A stretch of DNA of 44,487 nucleotides, from contig CAJQMI010000083.1 of NCBI GenBank assembly GCA_905479395.1, forward strand, positions 1-44,487, in the 5' to 3' direction. Shown piece after piece: positions 8,429-17,200 of this stretch. The notes beneath the pieces are model-generated. The model was not told the origin of the DNA. It ran no database searches and saw only the letters and a program-made list of their open reading frames with translations. The position numbers were made by a program, and so were the translations under genes. This DNA comes from an uncultured Flavobacteriales bacterium. Its GTDB lineage: Bacteria > Bacteroidota > Bacteroidia > Flavobacteriales_D > Sanyastnellaceae. The number at the start of each line of letters is the position of its first letter. Within the stretch, counting starts at the first letter, position 1.

Positions 8429-9190
8429 ATGATCGAATTGCATAACATTTCCAAGTCTTTTGGCACCCATGATGTCCTCAAAGAAGTCTCTGCTTCCTTT
8501 GAGAGAGGCAAGGTGAATTTTGTCATCGGACGAAGTGGCAGTGGCAAGAGTGTCCTGACAAAATGCACTGTGGGTTTGATTGAGCCTGATGTCGGCCATG
8601 TGGAATACGATGGCCGCAATTTTACGAGCATGTCTCTCAAGGACCGCAAAGCCATCCGCCAAGAAATTGGGATGCTTTTTCAGGGTTCTGCATTGTTTGA
8701 CAGCATGTCGGTTGAAGACAATGTGCGCTTTCCGCTTCGGATGTTTAGTGGTCTAAGTGAAAAAGAAATTGAACTGCGCGCCGCAGCTTGCTTGGAGCGT
8801 GTTGAGTTGGCTGATGCAGGAACTCGCTTCCCATCGGAGTGCAGCGGTGGAATGCAGAAGCGCGTGGGAATTGCGCGGGCAATTGCAATGAACCCAAAAT
8901 ACTTGTTTTGCGATGAACCCAACTCAGGATTGGATCCACAAACGGCCATTGTCATTGACCAATTGATCAAAGAAATCACCGATGAATATCAAATGACGAC
9001 CGTGGTAATTTCGCACGACATGAACAGTGTCATGGAGGCAAGCGACACCATCCATTTTGTACATGAAGGATCAATTTTGTGGAACGGAGATCGCCACCAA
9101 TTGCTCCGAGGTGGTGTGGAAGAACTTGAGTCTTTTGTCTTTGCCTCGGATTTGATGCGTCAAATCCGTCAAAATCAAACCAAAGATTGA
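8429..9190 (+). CDS. mlaF: MlaF-type ABC transporter ATP-binding protein
   Basis: A 253-aa ATPase that energises the lipid transporter whose permease is encoded just upstream. The Walker A motif is GRSGSGKS (34-41), the Q-loop lies in GMLFQGSALFD (81-91), the ABC signature is SGGMQKR (139-145), Walker B is YLFCDEP (158-164) and the switch His lies in VVISHDM. The Gln-Lys after SGG (SGGMQKR), rather than SGGQQQR, is characteristic of the MlaF subfamily. It is cytoplasmic and associated with MlaE. The deiodinase-like gene starts 3 bp after its stop. Confidence 0.93.
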   Translation: MIELHNISKSFGTHDVLKEVSASFERGKVNFVIGRSGSGKSVLTKCTVGLIEPDVGHVEYDGRNFTSMSLKDRKAIRQEIGMLFQGSALFDSMSVEDNVRFPLRMFSGLSEKEIELRAAACLERVELADAGTRFPSECSGGMQKRVGIARAIAMNPKYLFCDEPNSGLDPQTAIVIDQLIKEITDEYQMTTVVISHDMNSVMEASDTIHFVHEGSILWNGDRHQLLRGGVEELESFVFASDLMRQIRQNQTKD

Positions 9191-9193
9191 TTC

Positions 9194-9880
9194 ATGTCAG
9201 CTCGAGATTCATCGAAAATCCCCTTGAATTTTGATCGTCGGACTCCTGAGGAGATGGAATCGGCTTCTCGGGCTATGCTTGAGCGCTATCAATCGCGACG
9301 AACAGTGCGGCATTTCTCCAAAGATCCATTGCCAATGGACGTGGTTGAACGGTGTGTTCTTGCCGCTGGTACTGCACCTTCAGGAGCGCACAAGCAGCCT
9401 TGGTTCTTTTGCATCATCACTGATGCCAAGGTGAAAAAACAAATTCGCGAAGCAGCAGAGAAAGAGGAATATGCCAATTATAATGGGCGAATGTCAGAGC
9501 GTTGGTTGAAAGATTTGGAGCCGTTTGACACAAACCACCTAAAACCACATTTGGAGGATGCCCCTGCATTGATAGCGGTGTTTCGACAAGCGTGGCAGCC
9601 AGACGAATCAGAGGGAAAAAAGCAAAATTACTATGTGCAGGAATCTGTTGGGATTGCCTGTGGCATGCTTTTATCCGCTTTGCACGAATCTGGCATCGCA
9701 GCTTTGACCCATACGCCATCTCCAATGAGCTTTTTGTGCGATATTCTCGGCCGGCCACCCCACGAAAAGGCTTATTTGCTTCTGCCGATTGGTTATCCAG
9801 CGAAGGACTGTGAGGTGCCTGATATTGCTAGGAAATCACTTGCTGGTATTAGCGAGAACTTTGATTCAACAACAAAGTAA
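9194..9880 (+). CDS. Iodotyrosine deiodinase-like flavoprotein (nitroreductase superfamily)
   Basis: A 228-aa FMN enzyme of the nitroreductase fold whose sequence follows iodotyrosine deiodinase (IYD) rather than ordinary nitroreductases. Shared blocks are the FMN-binding start RRTVRHFS (residues 35-42), AAGTAPSGAHKQPWFF, the active-site lid, YYVQESVGIACGMLLSAL, and the end block LGRPPHEKAYLLLPIGYPAK. The three IYD residues that hold the amino acid zwitterion align in register: Glu92, Tyr96 and Lys117, with the same spacing (4 and 21 residues) as in mammalian IYD. The likely reaction is reductive dehalogenation of halotyrosines. There is no membrane anchor, unlike the animal enzymes. It lies 3 bp behind mlaF, probably in the same transcript. 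A generic nitroreductase is the fallback annotation. Confidence 0.82.
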   Translation: MSARDSSKIPLNFDRRTPEEMESASRAMLERYQSRRTVRHFSKDPLPMDVVERCVLAAGTAPSGAHKQPWFFCIITDAKVKKQIREAAEKEEYANYNGRMSERWLKDLEPFDTNHLKPHLEDAPALIAVFRQAWQPDESEGKKQNYYVQESVGIACGMLLSALHESGIAALTHTPSPMSFLCDILGRPPHEKAYLLLPIGYPAKDCEVPDIARKSLAGISENFDSTTK

Positions 9881-9937
9881 TTGCAGTCGTTTGACATAAA
9901 AATTAAAATAAACCGCGGAGGTTACCTTTTCCTTTGG

Positions 9938-9945
9938 TTACTTTG
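9938..9945 (+). promoter_or_regulatory. Possible promoter region for the acpP-fabF-rnc operon
   Basis: The 89-bp gap before acpP is AT-rich in its first half and contains a near-repeat GGTTACCTTTT / GGTTACTTTG. The second copy includes TTACTTTG, a one-mismatch TAnnTTTG, 24 nt before the acpP ATG. Upstream TTGACA at 9891-9896 resembles a classical -35 box but is not at the matching distance. Confidence 0.25.
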
Positions 9946-9969
9946 CGCCCCGATAAACAGAGATAAGCT

Positions 9970-10206
9970 ATGTCTGATATTCAAGAAAAAGTAACGGCGA
10001 TCATCGTCGACAAGTTGGGAGTTGATGCCGGAGAAGTTAACATCGAAGCAAGTTTCACCAATGATTTGGGGGCTGATTCTTTGGACACGGTAGAGCTCAT
10101 TATGGAGTTCGAAAAAGAATTCAATATTGCCATTCCGGACGATCAAGCTGAAAAGATCAGCACAGTAGGCCAAGCGGTCGACTACATCACAGAGCACGCG
10201 AAATAA
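9970..10206 (+). CDS. acpP: Acyl carrier protein
   Basis: A 78-aa acidic four-helix carrier that holds growing acyl chains on phosphopantetheine during type II fatty-acid synthesis. The attachment site is Ser37 in the [10 protein letters not shown] motif. The length, the DDQAEKI loop and the VDYI ending are typical. It is followed 10 bp later by fabF in the conserved acpP-fabF-rnc arrangement. Confidence 0.97.
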   Translation: MSDIQEKVTAIIVDKLGVDAGEVNIEASFTNDLGADSLDTVELIMEFEKEFNIAIPDDQAEKISTVGQAVDYITEHAK

Positions 10207-10216
10207 CCCGAGCTCC

Positions 10217-11476
10217 ATGGAGCTGAAAAGGGTTGTTGTAACGGGTCTTGGGGCGATTACGCCTCTGGGCAACGACGTACGCGCCTACTGGGAAGGTTTG
10301 GTCAATGGAGTGAGCGGGGCTGCCCCGATCACAAAGTTTGATGCCGAAAACTTCAAGACAAAATTTGCTTGCGAGGTCAAGGACTTTGACGTTGCGCAGT
10401 TTTTGGAGCGAAAGGAGTCACGCAGAATGGACCTCTTTGCCCAGTATGCGGTAGTCTGCTCAGATGAAGCAATTAAAGATGCTGGCCTCGAGGAAGAAGA
10501 AGGTGTCGTCAACCCGGACAGGGTCGGCGTTATCTGGGGTTCTGGAATTGGAGGTTTCCAAACGTTCATGAGCGAGGCGCTCAACTTTCATAAGAATGGT
10601 GGCATTCCTCGATTCAGTCCATTCTTCATTCCTATGATGATTTCGGACATCGCTGCAGGTCACATTAGCATGCGACATGGTTTCAGAGGTCCAAACTTTT
10701 GTACTGTTTCAGCATGCGCAAGTGGAACAAACGCGATGATTGATGCTTTCAATTACATCCGTTTGGGAAAGGCTGATGTGATGGTTACGGGCGGTTCAGA
10801 GGCTGCTGTTACGGAAGGAGGCATTGGAGGATTCAACGCTTTGAAGGCATTGTCCACCCGAAATGATGATCCATCCACTGCATCTCGTCCGTTCGATTCG
10901 ACACGTGATGGTTTTGTCCTCGGCGAAGGCGGAGGGGCCATCATTTTAGAAGATTATGATCACGCTGTGGCAAGAGGGGCCAAGATCTATTGCGAAATGG
11001 TAGGTGGTGGAATGAGTGCAGATGCGCATCACATTACGGCGCCACACCCCGAAGGTTTGGGGGCTTTAAATGTCATGAAGTCTGCGCTTGACGATGCATT
11101 CATGCATCCGTCGGAAGTAGATTATGTGAATGTGCATGGAACTTCAACTCCACTGGGTGATGTCGCCGAAACCAAAGCGATTCAAGGTGTCTTTGGGGAT
11201 CATGCCTACGATTTAAACATCTCTTCGACGAAGTCGATGACGGGTCATTTGCTCGGCGCTGCTGGTGCAATTGAAGGAATTGCGTGCATTTTGGCGATCA
11301 AAAATGGCATCATTCCACCGACCATTAATTTCGAGCATGCGGACGATCAACTCGACCAAAAACTTGATTTTACGTTCAATAAAGCCAAAAAGCGCACGGT
11401 TCGTGCAGCGCTTTCAAACACGTTTGGGTTTGGGGGTCACAACGCTTCGGTGTTGTTTCGTGAATTCAAAGCATAA
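10217..11476 (+). CDS. fabF: 3-oxoacyl-ACP synthase II (KAS II)
   Basis: Condensing enzyme that elongates acyl-ACP with malonyl-ACP in type II fatty-acid synthesis. At 419 aa it is full length. The catalytic triad is visible: Cys167 in TVSACASGTNA, His307 in VNVHGTSTPLGD and His344 in KSMTGHLLGAAGA. The N-terminal RRVVVTGLG-like start (KRVVVTGLGAITPLG) and the C-terminal SNTFGFGGHNAS glycine loop also match. The order acpP-fabF-rnc supports the FabF rather than FabB assignment. Confidence 0.97.
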   Translation: MELKRVVVTGLGAITPLGNDVRAYWEGLVNGVSGAAPITKFDAENFKTKFACEVKDFDVAQFLERKESRRMDLFAQYAVVCSDEAIKDAGLEEEEGVVNPDRVGVIWGSGIGGFQTFMSEALNFHKNGGIPRFSPFFIPMMISDIAAGHISMRHGFRGPNFCTVSACASGTNAMIDAFNYIRLGKADVMVTGGSEAAVTEGGIGGFNALKALSTRNDDPSTASRPFDSTRDGFVLGEGGGAIILEDYDHAVARGAKIYCEMVGGGMSADAHHITAPHPEGLGALNVMKSALDDAFMHPSEVDYVNVHGTSTPLGDVAETKAIQGVFGDHAYDLNISSTKSMTGHLLGAAGAIEGIACILAIKNGIIPPTINFEHADDQLDQKLDFTFNKAKKRTVRAALSNTFGFGGHNASVLFREFKA

Positions 11477-11488
11477 CCGCTGAAGGCT

Positions 11489-12214
11489 GTGGGATTATTG
11501 AATTCCAGACGAATAAGTGACTTCAAGTTTCCGAGCCGAAAACGCAGCGCTTTCGAATCCTTCGTTCGTGCGGAATTTGGTGTTCGTCCCATACAAAAGG
11601 CTTGGTATGATGAAGCGATGACGCATGCCTCTTTGTCTGCAGACTTGGGCCCCAATCAGATCGCCAATGAAAGGCTTGAATTTTTGGGAGACGCTGTCCT
11701 CGGTGCGATAGTTGCTAAACGTGTGTTCGACGAATTCCCTCAAGATGACGAGGGTCCGCTGACGCAACGCAAAGCGCGCTTGGTGAGTCGCAAAGCGTTG
11801 AATCAAATAGGGGAGTCCATGGGATTAGGCGCGTTTATTCGCGTAAAAATGGGTCGGTCAAAGATCCCTGCAACTGTTATAGGAAATGCTCTAGAAGCGC
11901 TGATCGGCGCGATTTACATCGATCACGGCTACCGCAAAACGGAGCGGGCTGTGCTTCGTATGTTCGAGCGTCATCAATTGAGCAACGGAGAATTTTTTGC
12001 CACGGATTTTAAATCGAGAGTGCAGGAATGGGCTCAGCAATCCGCCAAATCAGTCGAGTACTCTTTGCTCGGTGAATCCATGGTGGAGGGGAGAAATTCC
12101 TATGAGATGGAGCTATTGATTGGAGGGCAATCGATGGGAAAGGGCGTTGGTTCGTCAAAGAAAGGAGCGGAGCAAGCAGCAGCGGAAGCGGCGAGTCGAA
12201 ACATTCCGTTGTAA
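11489..12214 (+). CDS. rnc: Ribonuclease III
   Basis: Double-strand-specific endoribonuclease that matures rRNA precursors and cuts structured RNAs. It has 241 aa. The RNase III signature NERLEFLGDAVLG is at residues 60-72, with the metal-binding acidic residues of the family in this segment and Glu136 in NALEALIGAIYID. A C-terminal dsRNA-binding domain starts near DFKSRVQEW (173) and ends with the GSSKKGAEQAAAEAA helix. The start codon is GTG at 11489, 12 bp after the fabF stop; no better in-frame ATG lies upstream of the conserved part. Confidence 0.95.
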   Translation: MGLLNSRRISDFKFPSRKRSAFESFVRAEFGVRPIQKAWYDEAMTHASLSADLGPNQIANERLEFLGDAVLGAIVAKRVFDEFPQDDEGPLTQRKARLVSRKALNQIGESMGLGAFIRVKMGRSKIPATVIGNALEALIGAIYIDHGYRKTERAVLRMFERHQLSNGEFFATDFKSRVQEWAQQSAKSVEYSLLGESMVEGRNSYEMELLIGGQSMGKGVGSSKKGAEQAAAEAASRNIPL

Positions 12215-12263
12215 TTGTGCATGTTAATGGCGCATTGATACCGGTGAAACGAAATGCTCAGGG

Positions 12264-12271
12264 TATATTTG
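12264..12271 (+). promoter_or_regulatory. Predicted -7 promoter box for the IPExxxVDY gene
   Basis: TATATTTG is an exact TAnnTTTG match ending 4 nt before the ATG at 12276, inside the 61-bp gap after rnc. It would allow separate, leaderless transcription of this gene and pyk. Confidence 0.45.
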
Positions 12272-12275
12272 CCGA

Positions 12276-12719
12276 ATGCAGTGGCTTGACGACGATTTTG
12301 CAGACTCATGCGATTTTGAATTAATCGGTTTGAGCAGTCACCTTCCACCGCAGCGGTTGTGTTGGGAGCTCAATCGCGCCATGGGCTGGAACTTGGCGTT
12401 CAGTCACATGCTTGACATTGCTCAGAAAAAAGGCAATTCAAGCCACACTGTTTACCGGTCCAATGAAACCGATGACACAGGCCAAGGTGCTTTCCATGTT
12501 GTCGAGAATAAGCTGCCTGAAGGCATAATAGCTCGATTTCAGGGAGCATCAGCATTGGATTATCTCCTTCACATGGGTGAAGGCTGTGAGCAAGCTGAGG
12601 TGCTGATTCCTTCTTTGCGGAAGGTGAAGGGCGTTAATTATGCTCAATCCCTTGACCCACTGCATTCCGGGGCAATAGAACATTTGGCCTTGATTGATTT
12701 GATCCCACTCGAGGATTGA
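12276..12719 (+). CDS. IPExxxVDY-type protein
   Basis: A 147-aa soluble protein located between rnc and pyk, the position occupied in many Bacteroidota by the IPExxxVDY family. It keeps the N-terminal pattern of that family (an F-x-LIG strand followed by an RL-x-x-x-LN helix: FELIGLSS, then QRLCWELNR). The C-terminal name-giving motif is divergent: IPSLRKVKGVNY replaces IPE-x3-VDY. The function of the family is not known to me. No signal peptide, TM segment or catalytic motif is visible. Assignment rests on position and a weak motif match. Confidence 0.65.
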   Translation: MQWLDDDFADSCDFELIGLSSHLPPQRLCWELNRAMGWNLAFSHMLDIAQKKGNSSHTVYRSNETDDTGQGAFHVVENKLPEGIIARFQGASALDYLLHMGEGCEQAEVLIPSLRKVKGVNYAQSLDPLHSGAIEHLALIDLIPLED

Positions 12720-12740
12720 GAAAAGACAGAAGAGAAAGAA

Positions 12741-14159
12741 ATGAAACGAACGAAAATAGTTGCAACCATGGGGCCAGCGTCCTCATCAGAGGAAAAGCTC
12801 AAGGCTTTGATTCATGCTGGAATGAATGTAGCGCGCCTGAATTTTTCTCACGGGGAATATGCTGTGCACGGTCAGACCATTGCCAACATTCGAAAGGTAG
12901 ACGAGGAATTGGGCACACACACTGCCTTATTAGCAGATTTACAAGGTCCAAAATTACGGGTTGGGGACATTGAAGGAGGAGAAATGGAGTTGATCAACGG
13001 AGAAGAGTTGATCATTCGGACAGGACAGGAATCAGGAAAAGACGGGGTGGTTTATACCAGCTATAAACAATTCGCACGTGATGTAACAGCAGGCGAGCCT
13101 GTGCTCATGGACGATGGTAAGCTTGAGCTTAGAGTGCTTCAAACGGATGGCAAGCATGAAGTAAAATGTGAAGTCATTCATGGTGGTAAGTTGAAGCCTA
13201 GAAAAGGGATCAACTTGCCTTCAACAGCGATATCGCTTCCATGCATCACAGAAAAGGATGAGGCTGACTTGGCGTTTGCCCTGGAACAAGACGTTGATTG
13301 GGTGGGGCTTTCATTTGTTCGAAATGCGCAAGACATAACGGATCTGAGGGATCGAATACAAGAAGCTGGAAAGCATGCGCGCATCGTAGCAAAAATTGAG
13401 AAGCCAGAAGCGCTAGAAGATTTGGACGCAATCTTGGATTTGACTGATGCGGTGATGGTAGCCCGAGGCGACTTAGGGGTTGAGATTCCAAAGCAGGAGG
13501 TGCCGTTGGTTCAAAAAGACATCATTAAAAAGTGCATGTTGCTTGGCCGACCGGTTATTGTTGCAACACAAATGATGGAGTCCATGATTGAACATTCTGT
13601 GCCGACAAGAGCAGAGGTCAATGATGTGGCCAATGCGGTTTTGGATGGTGCTGATGCCGTCATGTTGAGTGCTGAGACTTCTGTGGGAGCGTTTCCCGTG
13701 GAAGCGGTGCAGGCGATGACAGATATCATTCATTCCATGGAAGGGCATGATGCGATGTTCAACCATGAACGCCCTCCTCTGAGTCCAGAAGATGATCGAT
13801 TTATCAGTGATAGCATGTGTTACAATGCTTGTCGACTCGCAAAGCGCGTCAATGCCAAGGCCATTGTTACGATGACTTTCAGCGGCTACACGGCGATTCA
13901 AGTCTCCAGTCAGCGGCCCAAGGCACATGTCTACATGTTTACAGCCAACAAAAAAGTGCTTGGACAGATGTCATTGGTTTGGGGTGTGACGGCCTTTCCT
14001 TACCTCAAAATGGTCAGCACGGACCACACCATTGCAGACATCAAATTTGAATTGACCAAAATGGGGGTTGTTGCAAAAGGCGATTTTGTCATTCACCTCG
14101 CGAGCATGCCCATCGCTGAGGCGGGCATGACCAACATGGTTAAGCTCAGTCAAGTGTAG
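12741..14159 (+). CDS. pyk: Pyruvate kinase
   Basis: Converts phosphoenolpyruvate and ADP to pyruvate and ATP at the end of glycolysis. It has 472 aa, the usual bacterial length. Motifs in order: KIVATMGPAS at the N-terminus, ARLNFSHG (substrate Arg/Asn/Ser), LADLQGPKLRVG, the catalytic Lys region VAKIEKPEALEDLDAI, the metal-binding MVARGDLGVEIP and VATQMMESMI. The B-domain lies around residues 70-170 and a C-terminal regulatory domain follows. It lies 21 bp after the IPExxxVDY gene and is likely co-transcribed with it. A purine-rich stretch (AGAGAAAG) precedes the ATG. Confidence 0.97.
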   Translation: MKRTKIVATMGPASSSEEKLKALIHAGMNVARLNFSHGEYAVHGQTIANIRKVDEELGTHTALLADLQGPKLRVGDIEGGEMELINGEELIIRTGQESGKDGVVYTSYKQFARDVTAGEPVLMDDGKLELRVLQTDGKHEVKCEVIHGGKLKPRKGINLPSTAISLPCITEKDEADLAFALEQDVDWVGLSFVRNAQDITDLRDRIQEAGKHARIVAKIEKPEALEDLDAILDLTDAVMVARGDLGVEIPKQEVPLVQKDIIKKCMLLGRPVIVATQMMESMIEHSVPTRAEVNDVANAVLDGADAVMLSAETSVGAFPVEAVQAMTDIIHSMEGHDAMFNHERPPLSPEDDRFISDSMCYNACRLAKRVNAKAIVTMTFSGYTAIQVSSQRPKAHVYMFTANKKVLGQMSLVWGVTAFPYLKMVSTDHTIADIKFELTKMGVVAKGDFVIHLASMPIAEAGMTNMVKLSQV

Positions 14160-14202
14160 AAAAATCAGCGTTTTAGTATTCGCATCCTCCTTTTGTTGGT
14201 GC

Positions 14203-14210
14203 TATCTTCG
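14203..14210 (+). promoter_or_regulatory. Possible -7 promoter box for ileS
   Basis: TATCTTCG is a one-mismatch TAnnTTTG, 35 nt before the ileS ATG and 9 nt before a small ATG-initiated reading frame in the leader. Confidence 0.3.
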
Positions 14211-14219
14211 CGGCTGCGC

Positions 14220-14249
14220 ATGCACGCAACGAAACGGCCATCAGAATGA
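14220..14249 (+). other. Nine-codon mini-ORF in the ileS leader
   Basis: ATG at 14220 opens a nine-codon frame (MHATKRPSE) whose TGA overlaps the ileS ATG as ATGA (14246-14249). It follows the predicted -7 box by 9 nt. It contains no isoleucine codon, so classical attenuation is unlikely; stop-start coupling to ileS is the plausible role, but chance occurrence cannot be excluded. Confidence 0.3.
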
Positions 14250-17200
14250 GTGATTCTCCTGTACAATCTTCTTTCCCCGAACGGGGTTCCCTGAACTTGC
14301 CCGATGTAGCAAGTGAGATCTTGAAACGTTGGGAGCGTGAAAACACCTTTCAACGGAGCATTGACTCGCGACCGGAAGACAGGCCTTATGTCTTCTTTGA
14401 GGGTCCGCCATCAGCAAATGGAAAGCCGGGCATTCATCATGTTATGGCTCGTGCTATCAAAGACATTTTCTGCCGTTTTCACACCCTGAAAGGTTACCGT
14501 GTTGAGCGCAAAGCGGGTTGGGATACCCACGGATTGCCGGTTGAACTTGGAGTGGAGAAAGAACTCGGAATCACCAAGGAGGACATCGGAGTTAAGCTCA
14601 CCATTGAGGAGTACAATGACGCTTGCCGGAAGGCGGTGATGCGCTATACAGACATTTGGAACGACCTCACTCATAAGATGGGCTATTGGGTCGACATGGA
14701 GGAGCCATATGTCACTTACGAGAACAAGTACATCGAAAGTGTGTGGTGGCTCTTGAAGCAATTGGATAAAAAGGATCTGCTGTACAAAGGCTATACGATT
14801 CAACCGTATAGTCCAGCGGCAGGAACAGGACTGAGTTCGCATGAGCTGAATCAACCAGGAGCGTACCGGGATGTCAAGGACACCACAATTGTAGCGCAAT
14901 TTCGATCACTGCATGACTGTGCAGCAAGGATTTTGGAGCATGCCGGCTCTGAGAAAGCTGCCGAACTCTCGCATTTGCCCGTGGATTTCCTGGCTTGGAC
15001 GACGACCCCTTGGACACTCCCGTCCAATACAGCATTGACGGTCGGCCCCAACATTGATTATGCACTGGTTTTGACCAAGAATCGTTACACCCACGAAGAA
15101 GGGTTGGTCGTTTTAGCGGCTGATTTGGTGGGGAAACATTTCGGTGGAAAAAAATCACCTGAGCACGAGGTCATTGCGCAGATGAAAGGCACCGATTTGT
15201 GCGGTGCACGCTATGAGCAGTTGCTGGATTGGGCAGAACCCATGGAAAATGTGGAACAGGCGTTTCGTGTGATCCCAGGAGATTTTGTCACAACGGAGGA
15301 TGGAACGGGTATTGTTCATACCGCGCCGACTTTTGGCGCGGATGATGCTCGGGTTGCATCTGCCGCGGGCGTACCTCCACTACTTGTGGACGATGGATCA
15401 GGTCACGGAGTTCCACTTGTGGATATGCAAGGTCGCTTTCGAACGGGTGTCGGACCATTTGCAGGGCAGTTTGTCAAGCAAGAGTACTACGACGAGGCGG
15501 ATGTTCCAGAGCGATCGGTGGATGTTGAGATTGCCATTTTGTTGAAGGAAAAAGGACAGGCATTCTTAGTGGAGAAATACGAGCACAATTACCCGCATTG
15601 CTGGAGAACGGACAAACCTGTATTGTATTATCCCTTGGACAGTTGGTTCGTTCGTTCGACGGCCGCTAAGGAACGCATGCAGGAGTTGAATGATACCATT
15701 CGGTGGAAGCCTGCGAGCACAGGCAGTGGGAGATTTGGAAAGTGGCTGGAAAACTTAAACGATTGGAACCTCAGCCGCTCTCGTTTTTGGGGCATTCCGA
15801 TTCCTATTTGGTCAACTGAAGATGGGGCAGAACGCATTTGCATCGGCTCTGTAGAAGAATTGAAACAAGCGTGTGAGGCATCTGTCAAAGCGGGCATAAT
15901 GACTTCCAATCCTTTGGGGGAATTTGCACCGGGAGACATGTCAAAGGAAAATTACGAAGCCTTTGACCTTCACAAGCATTCTGTGGATGGAATCGTGCTG
16001 GTCTCAAAGTCAGGCACGCCCATGCACCGTGAGGCGGATTTAATTGATGTTTGGTTCGACAGCGGTTCGATGCCATACGCACAATGGCATTATCCTTTTG
16101 AAAACAAAGACCGCATCGACGAAGCGAAATCCTTTCCTGCAGATTTCATTGCAGAGGGAGTCGATCAAACCCGCGGATGGTTCTACACGATGCACGCAAT
16201 TGGAACCATGGTTTTTGATTCGGTGGCCTTTAAAAATGTCGTGAGCAACGGACTTGTTTTGGATAAGCAAGGACTGAAAATGTCCAAACGATTGGGGAAT
16301 GCGGTGGATCCATTCGAAACACTGGATGCCTTCGGACCTGATGCCACCCGCTGGTACATGATCAGCAACGCCCAGCCATGGGATAACCTGAAGTTTGACT
16401 CGGACGGCATCATAGAAGTGCAGCGCAAGTTTTTCGGGACGCTTCACAACACCTATAATTTTCTTGCGCTTTACGCCAACATTGATGGGTATACTGGCAG
16501 CGAATCAATCATTGCCGTTCAAGACCGTCCGGAAATTGATCGTTGGATTCTTTCTCGTTTGCATTCTTTGATCCAGGAGGTGGATGCCGCATACGGCGAA
16601 TTAGAGCCGACAAAAGCAGCACGTGCTATCCAAGAATTTACGATTGACGAGCTGTCCAATTGGCACGTTCGATTGTCTCGCAGGCGCTTCTGGAAGGGAG
16701 AGATGAGCGAGGACAAATTGAGCGCCTATCAGACGTTGCACCAGTGCCTAAAATCATTGGCCATCATTGCTTCTCCGATAGCACCTTTCTATTGTGATCG
16801 GTTGCATCAAGACATCAATCCGGACGCCGACTCTGTCCACCTCATGGAATTCCCTCAAGTGGATGCTGAGTGCATCGACAAGGAATTGGAGGAGCGAATG
16901 AAACTTGCGCAGCAGATTAGTTCGCAGGCTCTCTCGTTGCGCAAGCGCGAAAAGATTCGTGTGCGACAGCCGCTTCGCCGAATCCTCGTTCCGGTTTTAG
17001 ACGAAACGGTTGAAAGCCGGATTCGAGCAGTAGAACAATTGATTTGCGGCGAGATAAACGTCAAGCAAGTGGAGCTATTGAAGGATGAGTCGGATTCTGA
17101 GGTTTCGATTGTGAAGCGCGTCAAGCCAGATTTTAAGGCTTTGGGACCGCGCTTTGGCAAGCGCATGAAATCCATTGCAGCTGCGGTCAACGCGTTGGAT

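Noticed and set aside
9891-9896. TTGACA as a classical sigma-70 -35 box for acpP
   Set aside because: No TATAAT-like -10 at 16-18 bp, and the other promoters in the window follow the Bacteroidota pattern.
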